A stretch of 64,000 nucleotides of DNA from Nymphaea colorata (GCF_008831285.2 NC_045139.1:30443206-30507205); one strand, 5' to 3'. Counted from the first letter of the stretch, positions 11,130 to 23,586 are shown. Notes: generated from the letters alone by a model not told the origin. A program made the numbers and translations.

Positions 11130-11746
11130 GACAAAAAGCCAGCAAAGACGTGCAATACTTTCATGCAAGAAACGCTCCAGATTTAAAAACACACAGGTTA
11201 GAATAGAAGCGACAAGATCAAAGTCCATGGAAGGCCACCATTAACCTTAAATACATAATAGTTGGCAGACCTATGAATCGGACCAAAAAGGGCAGACAAC
11301 CAGGCCATCGAGTCGATGACTCGACTCAGCAACATGGGCGGGTCAGGTCATAAATCTTTGCTGTGTAATTTCTGCTCTAAATGATGGAAATTCAATATAT
11401 CTATGAAATGACAAGCAAATACGAACTGCGCACGATCAAATAATATTAATTTATGATAAATAAACCTAAATTACAATTATACAACTACAAAAATGAAAAA
11501 CAATTAACAAGCTAATTAATCACAAACTGCATGATGCAAACAAAATCCGAAGAACAAGTCTCTTTTGGCGACCCAACAGAGTACCTCTCTCAGTTTCTTG
11601 AGCAATTTCTGGTGTGACTGTTGGCGAGAAGGCCTTCCTTTGCTGTTTCCCCCACTGATCTTCCAGCTCAACATTCTCACGTACCATGAGTTCCCCATTT
11701 CCTCTCCCCTCCTTTTCATCTTCCTAGATAGTGCCCACCACCACCA
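11130..11746. other. Spacer between the two copia elements
   Basis: About 620 bp of pre-insertion sequence. It has open frames on both strands near 11516-11720, but no motif I recognise and no homology I can see to duplicate B. The last bases ACATT (11747-11751) are the target duplication of the second element. Confidence 0.5.
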
Positions 11747-11751
11747 ACATT

Positions 11752-12158
11752 TGTTAGAGATAAGGTTGCCGATCCAACGTCCTTACCAATCTTGCAAGGT
11801 AAATCAAATCTTGAATTTCATGCCAAATATAGAAGAAATGCAATTGACGCTGAAAAGAGAAAAGCAACAAATGCTCCAACACTTGAAGATGCCAAAATCT
11901 ATTCCAAAGGGAAAGAAATTCAAATTTGCAATCAAGATCCAAGATTTTTGGATCTTGACAGACCAGCCTGAAATTTCTATTTAGTATTCTTTCCTCTCTC
12001 AAGATTTAGTTGTTGTAAGAGAGTATTCCCTTTTTTCAGAATTGTAGGAGAAGGAAAGGTTTCCTGGACGTAGGTCGAGTTTGACCGAACCACGTAATTT
12101 CTTGCGTGCTCTCTCTCTCTCTCTCTTTCCCTCTTTGTCTCTCATTCTAAATTTTACA
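11752..12158 (+). repeat. Copia-2 5' LTR
   Basis: The 407-bp LTR starts TGTTAGAGATAAGG and ends TTTTACA. A (CT)n run near its 3' end is longer than in the other LTR. Confidence 0.95.
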
Positions 12159-12170
12159 TGGTATCAGGGC
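12159..12170 (+). promoter_or_regulatory. Copia-2 primer binding site
   Basis: TGGTATCAGGGC directly follows the LTR. It differs from the usual initiator tRNA-Met complement TGGTATCAGAGC at one position. Confidence 0.9.
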
Positions 12171-12253
12171 CCGGTTGGGCGAAGAGGGAGAAGCCGACAT
12201 TTTTTGGCATTTTTGGAGCATCCGTTGCTGAGATATTATTTCAACAATCTACC

Positions 12254-15200
12254 ATGGCAATCGTCAATCCTCAATTGAATGCTATTGCAAGCCTCGTATC
12301 TGTCAAGTTGGACGAAAACAATTACCTTCTCTGGAAATCGCAACTCCGCAGTGCCATGTATAGTCAGGACTTATTGAGGTATGTTGAAGGCTCTTCTACT
12401 CCTCCACCGAAAAAACTGAATGCTAATTCTATAGAAATTAATCCGGAGCACATCAAATGGAAACGCTCTGACCAGCTTGCGTTAAGCTGGATATTGTTTA
12501 CTATTAGTGAGTCTATACTCACTCAAATTATTTCTTATGACACGGCTCGGGAAGCCTGGGTGGCCCTGGCTAACGCCCATGCATCTCATTCAAATATTCG
12601 CATTCTTCAGTTAAAAAGGGATTTGCAAAATGCCAAAAAGAATGACAAAAGTATGTTAGAATATCTCAACCACGTGAGGTTTTGGGTTGATTCTCTTCGA
12701 GCTGTGAATGAAATTATTTCTGATTCAGATCTGGTTTTACATACTCTCAACGTTCTGTCGAGTGAGTATGAAAGTTTTATTACTACAGTCACCATGTCCA
12801 AAATACTACCTACCTTTTTTGAGTTACATGATCTCTTACTCAATCAAGAGCGTCGACTTCAATTGCTTCCTCCTAAAATCCCTGCCCAAGTTGAGTCTTT
12901 AGCAACAGCCTTTTTCACTCAACGAGGAGGCTATGGTGGTCGAGGAAACTTTGGCAGTCGTGGGGCTAATAGTGGTTGAAATGGTCGTGGTGGTTGTAGC
13001 CGCAAAAGGAACTCTTACCCTACAGGACGAAGCACTCCAGGGCAAAAGACTTCTTAAAATCAGCAGGTTATATGTCAATTTTGTGGGCGTCGAAATCATA
13101 CTGCACGGACATGTTATGACATACCAAAGGCTTTTATGCTCATGGCCTTGAATGGTGGCCGCGACAATGCTTGGTACCCTGATAGCGATGCAACCCATCA
13201 TGTGACTCATAGTGATGATTCCATGGAAGACAAAGTCGATTACCAAGGTGGAGAATGTGTTCTTGTAGGCAATGGCACTAAGGCTCCGATTTCTAATATT
13301 GGTAACATATTTCTCAATTCAATCTCTCGTTCTTTTCGGTTAAAGAATGCTAGGCATGTGCCAACAATCAGTCAAAATCTTATATCTATCTCTCATTTTA
13401 CAAAAGGCAACAATTGCTCGGTAGAGTTTGATGCTAATGTGTTTGTTGTTAGAGACTTGCAGACAGGGGCAGCTCTTCACAAAGAAAAAACTAAGGATGG
13501 TCTATACGTATGGGCTGATGAAGACAACAAGGAATCCAAACGTACTCTTATTGTGCAGCATTAGTAAATTTGATTTTTGCTCTAGTTGTGTTTTGGCTAA
13601 GATGCATCGACTGCCAATTGATTTCAGTTTAAGTAATAGCACTCATCCTCTTCAGTTACGTCATGCGGATCTTTGGGGGCCTGCCCCAACGTGTTCTAGA
13701 GAAGGCTACAAATATTATCTCTTGATTGTTGATGATTTCTCCCGTTTTAGTTGGATTTTTCTTCTTGTTAGAAAATCTGACACGTTATCATGCTTCCAAA
13801 ATTTCAAGATGCTTGTGGAAAAACAGTGGGGATATGAGATAAAAAATTTTCATAGCGATTCTGGTGGGGAGTTTCTAAGCAATAATTTCTCAAATTTTCT
13901 CTCTACAAATGGGATAAGAAGATGGCTTTCTTGCCCCCACACGCCTCAACAAAATGGCATTGTGGAAAGAAAACATCGCCATGTTGTTGAAACAAGGTTA
14001 AGTATGATGATCCACGTCTCTCTCCCTCAACGTTTTTGGGTTGATTCATTTAGGACAGCCGTTCACGTCATCAACCGATTGCCTAATCCAGAACTCGGAA
14101 ATAAATCTCCATTTGAAATTGTTTTCAATGCTGCCACTCAATATGATTATTTTCGAGTTCTTGGATGTACATGCTATCATTTTCTTGTGCCATATAGAGA
14201 GTCCAAACTCTCTCCAAAATCCAAAGCATGTGTCTTCCTTGGATATGGGACATGTCATAAAGGATATATATGTTTAGATCCAATCACTAACATGGTCTTT
14301 ATTAGCAGACTTGTCTTCAACGAGACAAGTTTCTTATTTCAAGGATCTGGTTCTCCAACCACTGAAGGGGACGTTGGAAAATGGATTTCCAATCATCTTA
14401 ACGTACTTCCAACTGAGACACAAAAAGAAAACAACTCCAAGCAAACCATATCTGGTTCACCAGGATCTCAATATGTATTATTACCCAGTCCTCATTCATG
14501 GGAAGAAGATCCAACTCCAAACAATCATTCGTTCAATTTAGTTGATGCAAGTCCTAATCGTGGGGTTCAAGAAAATGTTATTGATCAATCTCCTCCTTCT
14601 CTCACCATTGAAACTTCAAGCAGGACTCATCCCATGATCACAAGGTCTCAAGATGGAACTAGGTGACCCAAGACTTATATGGCTGCTACATCTCTGGAAG
14701 AAAGAGAACCAAAAAATCTTGAGGAGACTTTAAAAGACCCACGATGGATCGAGGCTATGCAAAGTGAAATGGATGCACTTTACAAAAACAAAACGTGGGA
14801 CCTTGTCACACCACCTAAGGGAGTTAATCTAGTCGGATATAAGTAGGTTTTCAAAATCAAACGATGCTCAGATAGAACTATCGCTCGCTAGAAGGCCAGA
14901 CTTATGGCCAAAGGTTATAGCCAGAGGGAAGCAATTGATTATTCTGACACATATAGTCCAGTGATAAAACCCATCACTATATGAGCAATCCGGGCTATCG
15001 TTGTGTCCAAGGGTTGGAGTATTCACCAATTGGATGTCAACAATGTCTTTCTTCATGTGATTCTAAAAGAAGAAGTTTTCATGACTTAACCACCAGCTTT
15101 TGAGAATACAGCAAAACCTCACCAAGTGTGTCATCTCAAGAAAGCACTTTATGGCTTAAAGCAAGCACCCCGGACCTGGTTTGAAAGACTCAAAGGATAT

Positions 15201-16220
15201 CTTCTCCAAAATTGGTTCAGGGAGTCATTAGTTGACACCTCACTCTTTGTTTTAAAAATACAAGATACAATTATCTTTCTACTTATATATGTAGATGATA
15301 TAATTATTACAGGCAATAATCCTCAGGAGATTCAAAGGATTATACATAGCTTTGGACAAGCGTTCTCCATAAAAGATCTTGGAAAATTACATTTCTTCCT
15401 GGCCATTGAAGTGTCCCTTCAAAAAGACAAAATTGTTCTCTCGTAGAGAAAATATATCAGAGATATTTTGAGGTGAGCAAACATGGAGAATGCAAAACCT
15501 TGTGTCATGCCTGCTGCTCCAAATGTCCCTCTATCCAAATTCGACGCGGAAAACTTGGAAAATGAAACTCAGTATCGTCAGATTATAGGAGCACTTCAGT
15601 ATGTCACTTTAACAAGCCCAGATATTACTTATGCAGTGAATAAAGCTTGTCAGTTCATGCATCAGCCGACTTCAACTTACTGGACTCATGTTAAAAGAAT
15701 TTTACTATATCTCAAAGGCACCATACAAGATGGCCTTGAGATATCAAAATCTAATTCTTTTACTTTATCTGCCTACTCTTACGCCGATTGGGCTGGGTGC
15801 CCGGATGATCAAAGATCCACTAGTGGCTATGTTACAAAAATTGGTCACAATATCATATCTTGGAAATCCACCAAACAATAGACAGTGGCAAAATCTAGCA
15901 CACAAGCAGAGTACAAGGCCATTGAAGGAGCTCTATCAGAAGTCATATGATTAAATAACTTGATGAAAGATCTGGGAATTCAGACTGAACAAAAACCAAT
16001 TTTGTGGTGCGACAACATTGGAGCAACATATTTGGCAGCAAATCCAGTTTTTCATGCACGAACAAAACATATAGAAATTGACTATCATTTCGTCAGAGAG
16101 AAGGTGGCAGACAATACGATTGAGATTAAATATGTTCAATCAAAAAATATGTTACCAGGACCAATATTTCATTATCTCAAGGAAATGTTAAACGTCCTTG
16201 AAATGGAGGTTGGATCGAAG
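12254..16220 (+). pseudogene. Copia-2 gag-pol pseudogene
   Basis: Gag begins at the ATG at 12254 (MAIVNPQLNAIASLVSVKL...) and is open to a stop at 12977-12979 in a glycine-rich tail. A CCHC knuckle (CQFC...H...C) starts at 13073 in another frame, followed by the protease region with DSDATHH in place of the usual DSGA-type motif (open 13136-13564). Integrase follows in a further frame to 14666, with HADLWGP, SDSGGEF and NGIVERKHR marking the triad. The reverse transcriptase N-terminal part (14670-15120) contains several stops. YVDD lies near 15289 in the open piece 15126-15446. RNase H pieces are at 15483-15881 and 15960-16220. No functional product is possible. Confidence 0.93.
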
Positions 16221-16225
16221 GGGCA
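16213..16225 (+). promoter_or_regulatory. Copia-2 polypurine tract
   Basis: The purine-rich stretch ending GAAGGGGCA lies immediately upstream of the 3' LTR. Confidence 0.7.
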
Positions 16226-16569
16226 TGTTAGAGATAAGGTTGCCGATCCAACATCCTTACCAATCTTGCAAGGTAAATCAAATCTTGAATTTCAAGCCAA
16301 ATATAAAAGAAATGCAATTGACGCTGAAAAGAGGAAAGCAACAAATTTGTAATCAAGATCCAAGATTTTTGAATCTTGACAAACCAGCCTGAAATTTCTA
16401 TTTACTATTCTTTCCTCTCTCAAGATTTAGTTGTTGTAAGAGAGTATTCCACTTTTTCAGAATTGTAGGAGGAGGAAATGTTTCGTGGACGTAGGTCAAG
16501 TTTGACCGAACCCCGTAATTTCTTGCGTGCTCTCTCTCCCTCTTTGTCTCTCTCGTTCTAACTTTTACA
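16226..16569 (+). repeat. Copia-2 3' LTR
   Basis: This LTR is 344 bp. Relative to the 5' LTR it lacks about 50 bp between two CAAAT words, which suggests a deletion at a short direct repeat. The (CT)n run is also shorter. Confidence 0.95.
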
Positions 16570-16574
16570 ACATT

Positions 16575-19140
16575 AACACCAACCCTTTCCTTTTCTCCTC
16601 TCCACCTGTGTCGTTGCTTCTCTTCTCTTGTTCATGCCTCTTTCCATTCTACTTCTTCCGCTCCATCCCCTTTGCCTGGTGAAGATTCCGATAAGGCAAA
16701 ATTGAAATCAAGAACACAGACGAGAACAGGGTAGAATGCAGTACAGAGCGGGGTCAGGTGGAACTTGCACAGACAAACACGGCCAAAAATGGAGCAGAGA
16801 AGAAACTTGCATGAAGAGGCTTGCCAATTGTGTTCCAATATATACAATTCTTATTACAAATTGTTAGAAATGGCCGGTGTTGAGATGCATATCAATGGAC
16901 ATGATTAAGATTCACAAAATAACTGATCAAACTGATCTTCTGCTGGTACTCCACTATCCTGAGCTTGATCTCGTATGCTCAGTTTGTTTTTGTGATAGCA
17001 GAAGCACTTTGGCAAATATATCTGCTGGTTGACTTGATTAAGAGGTGTGTGAGGTCTGAATTGTTTTTGCTTTGACTAAATCTAGTTGACAATCTATCGC
17101 AATGTTTGACTTAGGATTATCTTTTTCAATCCTTACTTTTTACAAGTTTGCTCTGAAACTTAAGCAGAAATTAGTAACAAAATTTTCAGTATTTAAGGTG
17201 CCACTCTAACCGTAAATAATTTCCAATATGAAGTCATAAATGTAAATTATTGTCAAAATGAAGCGTCTAACATTACGGCCCATGTTCTTGTCGAGACGCA
17301 AGGCATTTTTTGGCTCTTTTTAAAAGAAATGAAATAATAAATTCCATCATTTTAAGAGAAATGTTTTTTTTTTCTGATTTTTGCCCTCACAAGCAATAGG
17401 TTTCCTTTTCACACTTGATGCGCATGTTGTCGTTTTCTAAGCCATGGTCTGCTCCCCCAAAGTATCACCTTTATATGAAAAGTTCCAAAATATTTTCTTA
17501 CTAATATACCAGGCAGAACCAAGAGAGGCAGCAGAGGCCATTGCCCTTTCTCATATTTTCAGAACAAAGAAATCTACGAAACAATTTGCAAACTTATATT
17601 TGGCATCTGTTAAAATTTCGAAACGATGAATGAAAAATTTCTAACTCTGCTAATTCTGCTCCTTGCTGGTACTAACTCTCCCCTCGCTGCTGCAGCCCGA
17701 AATGGCCATTACCTACCATTTTGAGGCAAGTACTATACATAGAAGTCTGAGCCAACTCTTTTTCTTCCCATTCCATAATTTATACCGCAGGCTTCTTCAG
17801 AAGAACTTCTGTTGCTCTCTAACAAGTAACAGCCACGACGCAAAGAGCCGGAACAGAAGATGGCGGTAAAGCTGAATGGTTCAGAGCTCTTTAACGTGCG
17901 TCATTGCCCCAAGCGAAAAGATTGGTGTACTGTGAGCAGCCAACCACCAGTAAGCAAGAGACACAGTACTTCAACCAATAGAGCTTCATTGATTCGCATA
18001 TATTTTTATTTGAGGATATAGTTTAGTCTATAATTGGTAAACTTGTGACTCGGATTATGATCGGCAGATGACCGAATTGCTGGGTTAGCGAGTTAGGCTC
18101 ATCGACTCAACCAGGTCAGGTCATAACTTTTGTATAGATGAAATAAGGTTTCTGACAAAAACATAAGGATTTTTTGAGGGTCTGTTAGGGCATCTGTGCC
18201 CGCAGTAACGCACACCTGCCTCTGCCTCTGCCATCAATAGGCTTTGATATATAACTTATAAACCAATTATGTGATTAGACTTTTTTTCATGTAAGCCAAT
18301 TATGTGATTAGACTTTTTTTCATGTAAGCTAACTAGTTCTTGATGCCACACAAAGATATTGTACCTCCAATAAGCTGGACCGGGCCACAACTCTTTTGTA
18401 TTTTGCACTTAATCCAAACGGCAATATTGCCTCCGACAAAGATACAATACTTGGTGGTGTATCTTTTGCGACTGACATGAGCGGAGCCGAAGGGGGCTGG
18501 TACACCCCATCAAAAAAATAAAAATAAAAATTTACATATAAATTTTAAAGAAATTACATGTATTTTATTTTAAAAAATAATATTTTTGCCCCTATCAAAA
18601 TTTTGAAATAACAATTCAATCACTCTCATAAAAAATTTCTGGCTCCACCTGATGTCACTAGCTGCCAATGGACAATATCAGGGAGTTTGCAAGTTAAAAT
18701 GATAAGACTTATCTAAAAAAGTAACTATGCCTTTACGTTAAGTGAAATTAGTAATTAAATAAGATCATTGGTATCTCAAGAATGCTCATATGTATTGTTG
18801 TTAGTATTCCTTAAATTCCTCAATTCGTAATAGTTCCGAGTATTATTTTATTGCAATGTATAATTAGGTGCAGATTCCTTGCTGCTTGTAGGATTTCGTG
18901 ATGCCAAGGAAAATAACATCATGTTGATCTGATACAAGTCTTGTCTCAGGAAAATATCGTATTCTAGTCTGTGCATGATGCAGTAATTTCCATTAAAATG
19001 AACAGCTACCTCCACCGAAAATTGTGGGCGTAAGGTTGGTAAGGAAGGTTTTTTTTTTCTTTTTTTTATATATGCATAAAAAGAAAAGGAAATACGATCG
19101 GGTGCAAATGTGAAAACAAAATATTTTACACTAAAAAATT
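16575..19140. other. Intergenic sequence upstream of the broken MYB copy
   Basis: I see no gene here. It holds a perfect 33-bp tandem duplication at 18263-18328. It also holds an element at about 18478-18652 whose ends, GCGGAGCCG and TCTGGCTCCACC, resemble the hAT-like family elsewhere in the window. By position this is the proximal upstream region of duplicate A, but it has diverged too far from 26.6-29.5 kb for me to align by eye. Confidence 0.55.
18263..18328. repeat. 33-bp perfect tandem duplication
   Basis: Two adjacent identical 33-bp units begin CCAATTATGTGATTAGAC and end CATGTAAG. Confidence 0.95.
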
Positions 19141-19268
19141 TGCAAATTGCAGAGGCGTGGGGTAGAGCAGCAGAGAAAAAAAAAAAAAAAGGGCGTCTGC
19201 AGAAGAGATCAATCGTGGTCTTTCCTCCTCTGGTAGTCTGGGAGTGACTGCGAGAGACAGGGAGGGAG

Positions 19269-19698
19269 ATGGGGAGGGCTCCATGTTGCTCGAAAGGTGG
19301 AGTTCACAGAGGACCATGGACTGGTAGAGAAGACGCACTGGTAACCATATATATGGAGAAGGCGAGGCCACCTCATCCTTCCACCCCGACCTCCTCGTCC
19401 ACGGCAAAACTTCAGCACCATTAAGAGTGCATTTGGTAGCCGTGTCTCTCAGATCGAACTTAAGAGGAAAAGCACAGCGATCAAACAAGGTGAACGTGAA
19501 GGACTACGCTCTTTCCTTCCTCCTCCTTCTTTCAGTTCTAAGTTAAATTTTAAAAGTATGATTCGGCCATTACGGTGCAAAGTTTCTGAGTCCACCCCTG
19601 ATGGTAGCTGTAGCTGTATGCAACGGAACGCAATCACCTGCTTCCAAGATGAAACTCCTTTTTTAAGATCCTTCACCACTCTTGGATTCGAATGACGT
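19269..19698 (+). pseudogene. R2R3-MYB pseudogene lacking most of R2 and all of R3
   Basis: The ATG at 19269 and the next 80 or so bases match exon 1 of the intact MYB at 29612. The peptide starts MGRAPCCSK and keeps HRGPWT. A deletion of about 10 bp near 19345 shifts the frame. The sequence then jumps to the part matching the proline-rich linker behind R3 (30340 onward), so the rest of R2, the intron and all of R3 are gone. Homology resumes with the linker (words like ACGGCAAAACT and AAGAGCACAGC-like) and the C-terminal block near 19646-19698 (AAGATGAAACTCC, TTGGATTCGAATGA), and continues into the 3' flank to about 19860. The remaining frame stops after roughly 46 codons. No DNA-binding protein can be made. 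It is the partner of the intact gene in duplicate B. Confidence 0.9.
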
Positions 19699-19969
19699 CT
19701 TCGGTTTGATTTAATGGTGGCAACTTTCGTTTTTTTCCTGCGGTCAGTTGATGGAATCCAAGAAAAGCCGGCGGTGGCTTGAATCTTGGAGCACAACACG
19801 TGCTTCACACCTCCTTTTATGGCGCCATTTTCCTTGGAGAGAGAGCTGAGAAACAGTAGCATACCAAACAAAAGGCCTCAATTCCCTGCCTCTTATTTTG
19901 TGAACTCAGCCTAGAGGAACGTTATATATAAATATATACGTATGTAATCCTGGATCAGCTCTGACTTTT

Positions 19970-20155
19970 TATACATTGCATTGCATTGAATTGCGTGTGT
20001 AAAAAGTAGAGCATCCAAACACATGCAATGCGTTGGATAGTGTGTAAAAGGTAGAGCATTCAACCGCAAAAAATAATAATAATGCATCCAAACAAGCTTG
20101 TTTTTTTTACCTTTCTTGCATTGCATTCAATCGTGTGTGTAAAAGGTATGGCTTC
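19970..20155. repeat. Imperfect repeats with TGCATTG...GTGTGTAAAA core
   Basis: Three imperfect units share a core like GTGTGTAAAAGGTAGAGCAT followed by CCAAAC or a near match. They are flanked by ATTGCATTGCATT words. The layout resembles a decayed palindromic MITE. No coding content is visible. Confidence 0.5.
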
Positions 20156-20404
20156 CAAATAATCATTTTCTTTTTCTTTTTCTTTCCAAATTGTTATTAA
20201 AGATTAAAACAGATTTAGGAATCATAATAGTATAGTGTTGTATAAACTTACTTTAAAAATTGAAGAAGATTCTTAGTTAGGTAACAACTTGTTATAATTT
20301 TCAAACAAGCCCTTCTGCAGCAATGGCCACCACTAGTGGTCGAAGAGAGGATGTGACAGCACGAAACTGAACATGTCCACAATCTTGTGTACAAAAAATT
20401 TAGG

Positions 20405-20555
20405 AATGTAAAAAATGACCAAAATATCCTTGTTCAAAGTGAAAAAAAGAAATATTTTTTTTTAAAAAAGAGGAAATATAAAATGATTAAAATGTATATT
20501 TTTTTATAAAAAGAAGTTTAAAAAGTGCCCTAACTCTTTCCTTTTCCAGAGGATA
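20405..20555 (+). repeat. Short dispersed repeat, family 3
   Basis: The repeat begins TGACCAAAATATCCTTG, carries an A-rich middle with ATTTTTTTATAAAAA, and ends AAAGTGCCCTAACTCTTTCC. Related copies lie near 25567, 27652, 38520 and 39915. Confidence 0.6.
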
Positions 20556-20894
20556 AGAAAACGCCATTTCAAATACTTTAACGAACTGCAGGTAATGGGA
20601 TCTCTCTTTCTCTATATGAAAAACAAAAATGGCAGGTGTGTGAGCCACATGCACATTAATTTATGTGAAAGTTACTCGAAATGACTGGTCTACCAAGAAA
20701 CTGACCCATCCGGTTTTGTCGAGAGAGCAATCAATCGATCCATCTCTCTGACATGCTAACTTGTACTCTCTAAATCAAATAAAAGTCGGTAAATGAGGCG
20801 TCGGTGGTGTACTGCCGAAAACAAGCCTGCTGGGTGGTAGAAGTTAGAACTCCGTCTTAAAAAGTATGTATAAACCAAAAATGATAGGAGCAAG

Positions 20895-21061
20895 CAGGGG
20901 CGGAGGGAGGGGGGCAGCTCTGCCCGGGCCATGGCCTGGGTGAGCCCAAGAAAAAAAAATTTTTACATTGAAAAAATCAATTTTTTTTAGTTTGGCCTGA
21001 CCGATCGCTCCTCGTCGCTCCTCTTGGCCCAACCCTAGAAAAAATTCTAGCTCCGCCCCAT
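20895..21061. mobile_element. hAT-like non-autonomous element
   Basis: The left end is CAGGGGCGGAGGG and the right end is CTAGCTCCGCCCCAT. Flanking 8-bp repeats GGAGCAAG and GAAGCAAG agree at seven of eight positions. The internal 140 bp are non-coding. The end sequence and target size fit Tip100-like hAT elements. Confidence 0.65.
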
Positions 21062-21424
21062 GAAGCAAGAAGCACGTCTGCAGCTACACCTGTCGAGCTT
21101 TGATACATAAAAGATATGATATGTCTAACCAAAACCAAACCAACGTACAATGAGGCAATTACCTGCAGAGAGACTGCATAAAAGGAGTAGACGCACTGCA
21201 CTGCACTACCTTAGAGCATTGTGCCCATAGAACTCGAACTACAAACCCGTCTTCTCACAGGCCCCTAACCGGACTAGCTATGTTTTCTCCCGTGAGACCT
21301 ATGAATAGGGTTTGAAACTAAGATAACCTTTGTCATATTCAAAGCTTCATGTCTAACTAAAATTGCAGCAAAAAGTTCAAGATGCCCAAAAGATACTAAA
21401 TGTTAGAAGAAATGCATGCCTCAA
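21062..21424. other. Intergenic junction before duplicate B
   Basis: No gene is seen. The last bases before 21425 continue into duplicate B, but the matching part of copy A lies left of the window. The true duplication breakpoint therefore cannot be placed. Confidence 0.5.
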
Positions 21425-22029
21425 AATATGCTACACACCTAGGTAAAGCAAATACCAAGTTTTTGTTTCACTCCAACTTCTTAAAAGAAAGCATTATTAC
21501 TAAAACACCACAATCAACTTAATTTACTATTCCATTCCACCCCTTTTAGTAGAATTAGACCCAATTTGAACCTCAATGAAGACTGCCTATGTCCCTCCAT
21601 AAGCATGCTTATGCATGAGAAGGAACATACGTTAAAAAACCGTAGTTTTTCCAGTTGGGATTAGGTCCTTAGTGACTCTGTATCTCATTTTGCTGATTAT
21701 ATTGATGACAAACTTAGTATAGCAAGCCCCCGGAAGAAAACCATCATATGTGCATATATACACATGTATATAAAGTCATTCTGAGACCAAAAGAGGGTTT
21801 CGATTTTTAAGCAAATTCAAAATCCATCTATCATGTTTTTAAGAAAGTGCTGTCAATGCAACCAATTTCTAAAATCCCCCCATTGTATTACCTCTTTGGT
21901 AGCACCAACTCCTCCTCTCTATCTCTTTCTATGTTCTCTCTCATTTTCTTTCCTTGTCTCACATACCCACTCTCCCTTTGTCTCCCCTATTCCCTCTTTC
22001 ATATATCCACATATTTGTTAGCCGTCGGG

Positions 22030-22300
22030 GACGTCAAAGTATCATGTTTGAATTAGATATACCATTAATCATATTAGCTTTTTTCATATATCCACATATT
22101 CGGATTCAAACATGAATAAAAACCGTTCCAATCGAATATTTATGTAAATCTGATTCTGAATCCAAATCCGATCAGATGTCATTTCTTAAATCCGAATACG
22201 ATTTAATTTCTTAATTGAATATTAAATTATTTCTAAATCTGTTTTTTTTTCAGATTAATTGGGTCAGATATATCCGACCTGAATCAGATCTATACTAAAC
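22030..22300 (-). repeat. Foldback/MITE-like element, family 1 (copy in duplicate B)
   Basis: Same insertion as 1053-1460, but shortened by an internal loss of the segment that carries the ATTTTGAAA landmark. The ends around TTGAATTAGATATACC and CAGATTAATTGGGTCAG are kept. Confidence 0.6.
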
Positions 22301-23586
22301 GCGTTTAAAGTTGTCATGAACCCAGAACCAGAATTTAAGCTCTCCCACAAACCCATCTCGTGGGCGAACCCTTGAATGATTCATTTCCGGATTCTAACAT
22401 ATACAAGAATACGTGATGATCCCTACCTTGCCATCTTGTTCCTAACATATAATAGAATATCTATTAGCCATAAAAAAGGCAAAAATGGAACCAGGGAGAG
22501 GATATTTTGGAATCGAGGTAAAGGACAAAGGCCGAGCACCTCGTTTGTTCCAGGACCTTCAGGTTCCAACCAATCGTCAACCGGGGTGTAGGTGCCTCGG
22601 GGTTTGTTCGCCGACCTGTCCAACTTAACGTTCTCTTGGGCAAGACATCCTCCCAAACGCCTGTACAGTCCACGAACTGTGCGATCGTACAAAGCAGACG
22701 TCCAGGACAAGGTCTCAGCCCCTTATCAAAAACAACCACGTGGTCGCATCGACAAGACTTTTCATTTGTTTGGATCGATCTCCCCTTCTCAAAAGATGAA
22801 CAATTACGTGAAGGGTTGCACTGGTGATGACTTCATTAATGCAACACGAGGCAAACGGCATACAGAAGAAGGAAAAAAAAAAGAAAGAACAGAAGTAGAC
22901 GTGCACATAAAACAAAATACATTTCTCCTCCTTCGTTGGCTATATAATTGAGAAAACGTGTGAACTACTAGTACATGATAAAAATTTTTATATCATTTTT
23001 TTTCTTTTGTTTTTTGCTTCGACTTTTAGTTTTTGAAAACCTAGAGTCACCACTCTCTCTCTCTCATCGATCCATAGCCTTCGAATCACAATTCACGAGT
23101 CAATGAATTGCGATGGTTGGATTTCCAATCCACGAACTAATGAACTGAGATGCTTGGATTGTTAAAGGACACAACATTCCTCAACAGCTCGTGCAGCGGT
23201 CATGGTGTGGATTCCCTAGAAAATCACCAGCCCCAAAAGAATCACCCATTGCAAGAATAACACTTTTGCTTTGGTGAAAACCTATTATGTACACCTTTCG
23301 AAATTTGTGTTTTAAATGGCAGAAACTATTCTATAAAAGCCCCTAAAATTCTTTATTGTCACTTACCATAAAAGAAATTATATTAGTAGGAACTTATTAG
23401 GACATCGCAGGATGAAGCGGCAAAGACTGGAAGCCGGTGCACCCTTGAGTCCATTTCCATACGAGATGTAATGCAAGTGGGAATTAATCAGCAGGGTTGC
23501 TTTTCAACATGCATATGTTATATATATATATATTCTCGAATGGTTACTCTAGACCCCACCCCAGCCATTGGCATTTCCCTGTCCTC

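Larger units (their letters stand above)
11747..16574 (+). mobile_element. Copia-2: degraded Ty1/copia retrotransposon
   Basis: The element spans 11752-16569, with LTRs of 407 and 344 bp and a perfect 5-bp target duplication ACATT (11747-11751, 16570-16574). It lies beside Copia-1, not nested in it. Gag and Pol are broken by several stops and frameshifts and the LTRs differ by a deletion of about 50 bp, so this insertion looks older than Copia-1. Its Gag resembles the Retrofit/Ale type and Copia-1 differs clearly, so the two belong to different copia lineages. Confidence 0.96.

Noticed and set aside
6201-16574. Nested insertion of one copia element in the other
   Set aside because: Each element has its own LTR pair and target duplication, and about 620 bp of unrelated DNA lies between them. 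They are neighbours.
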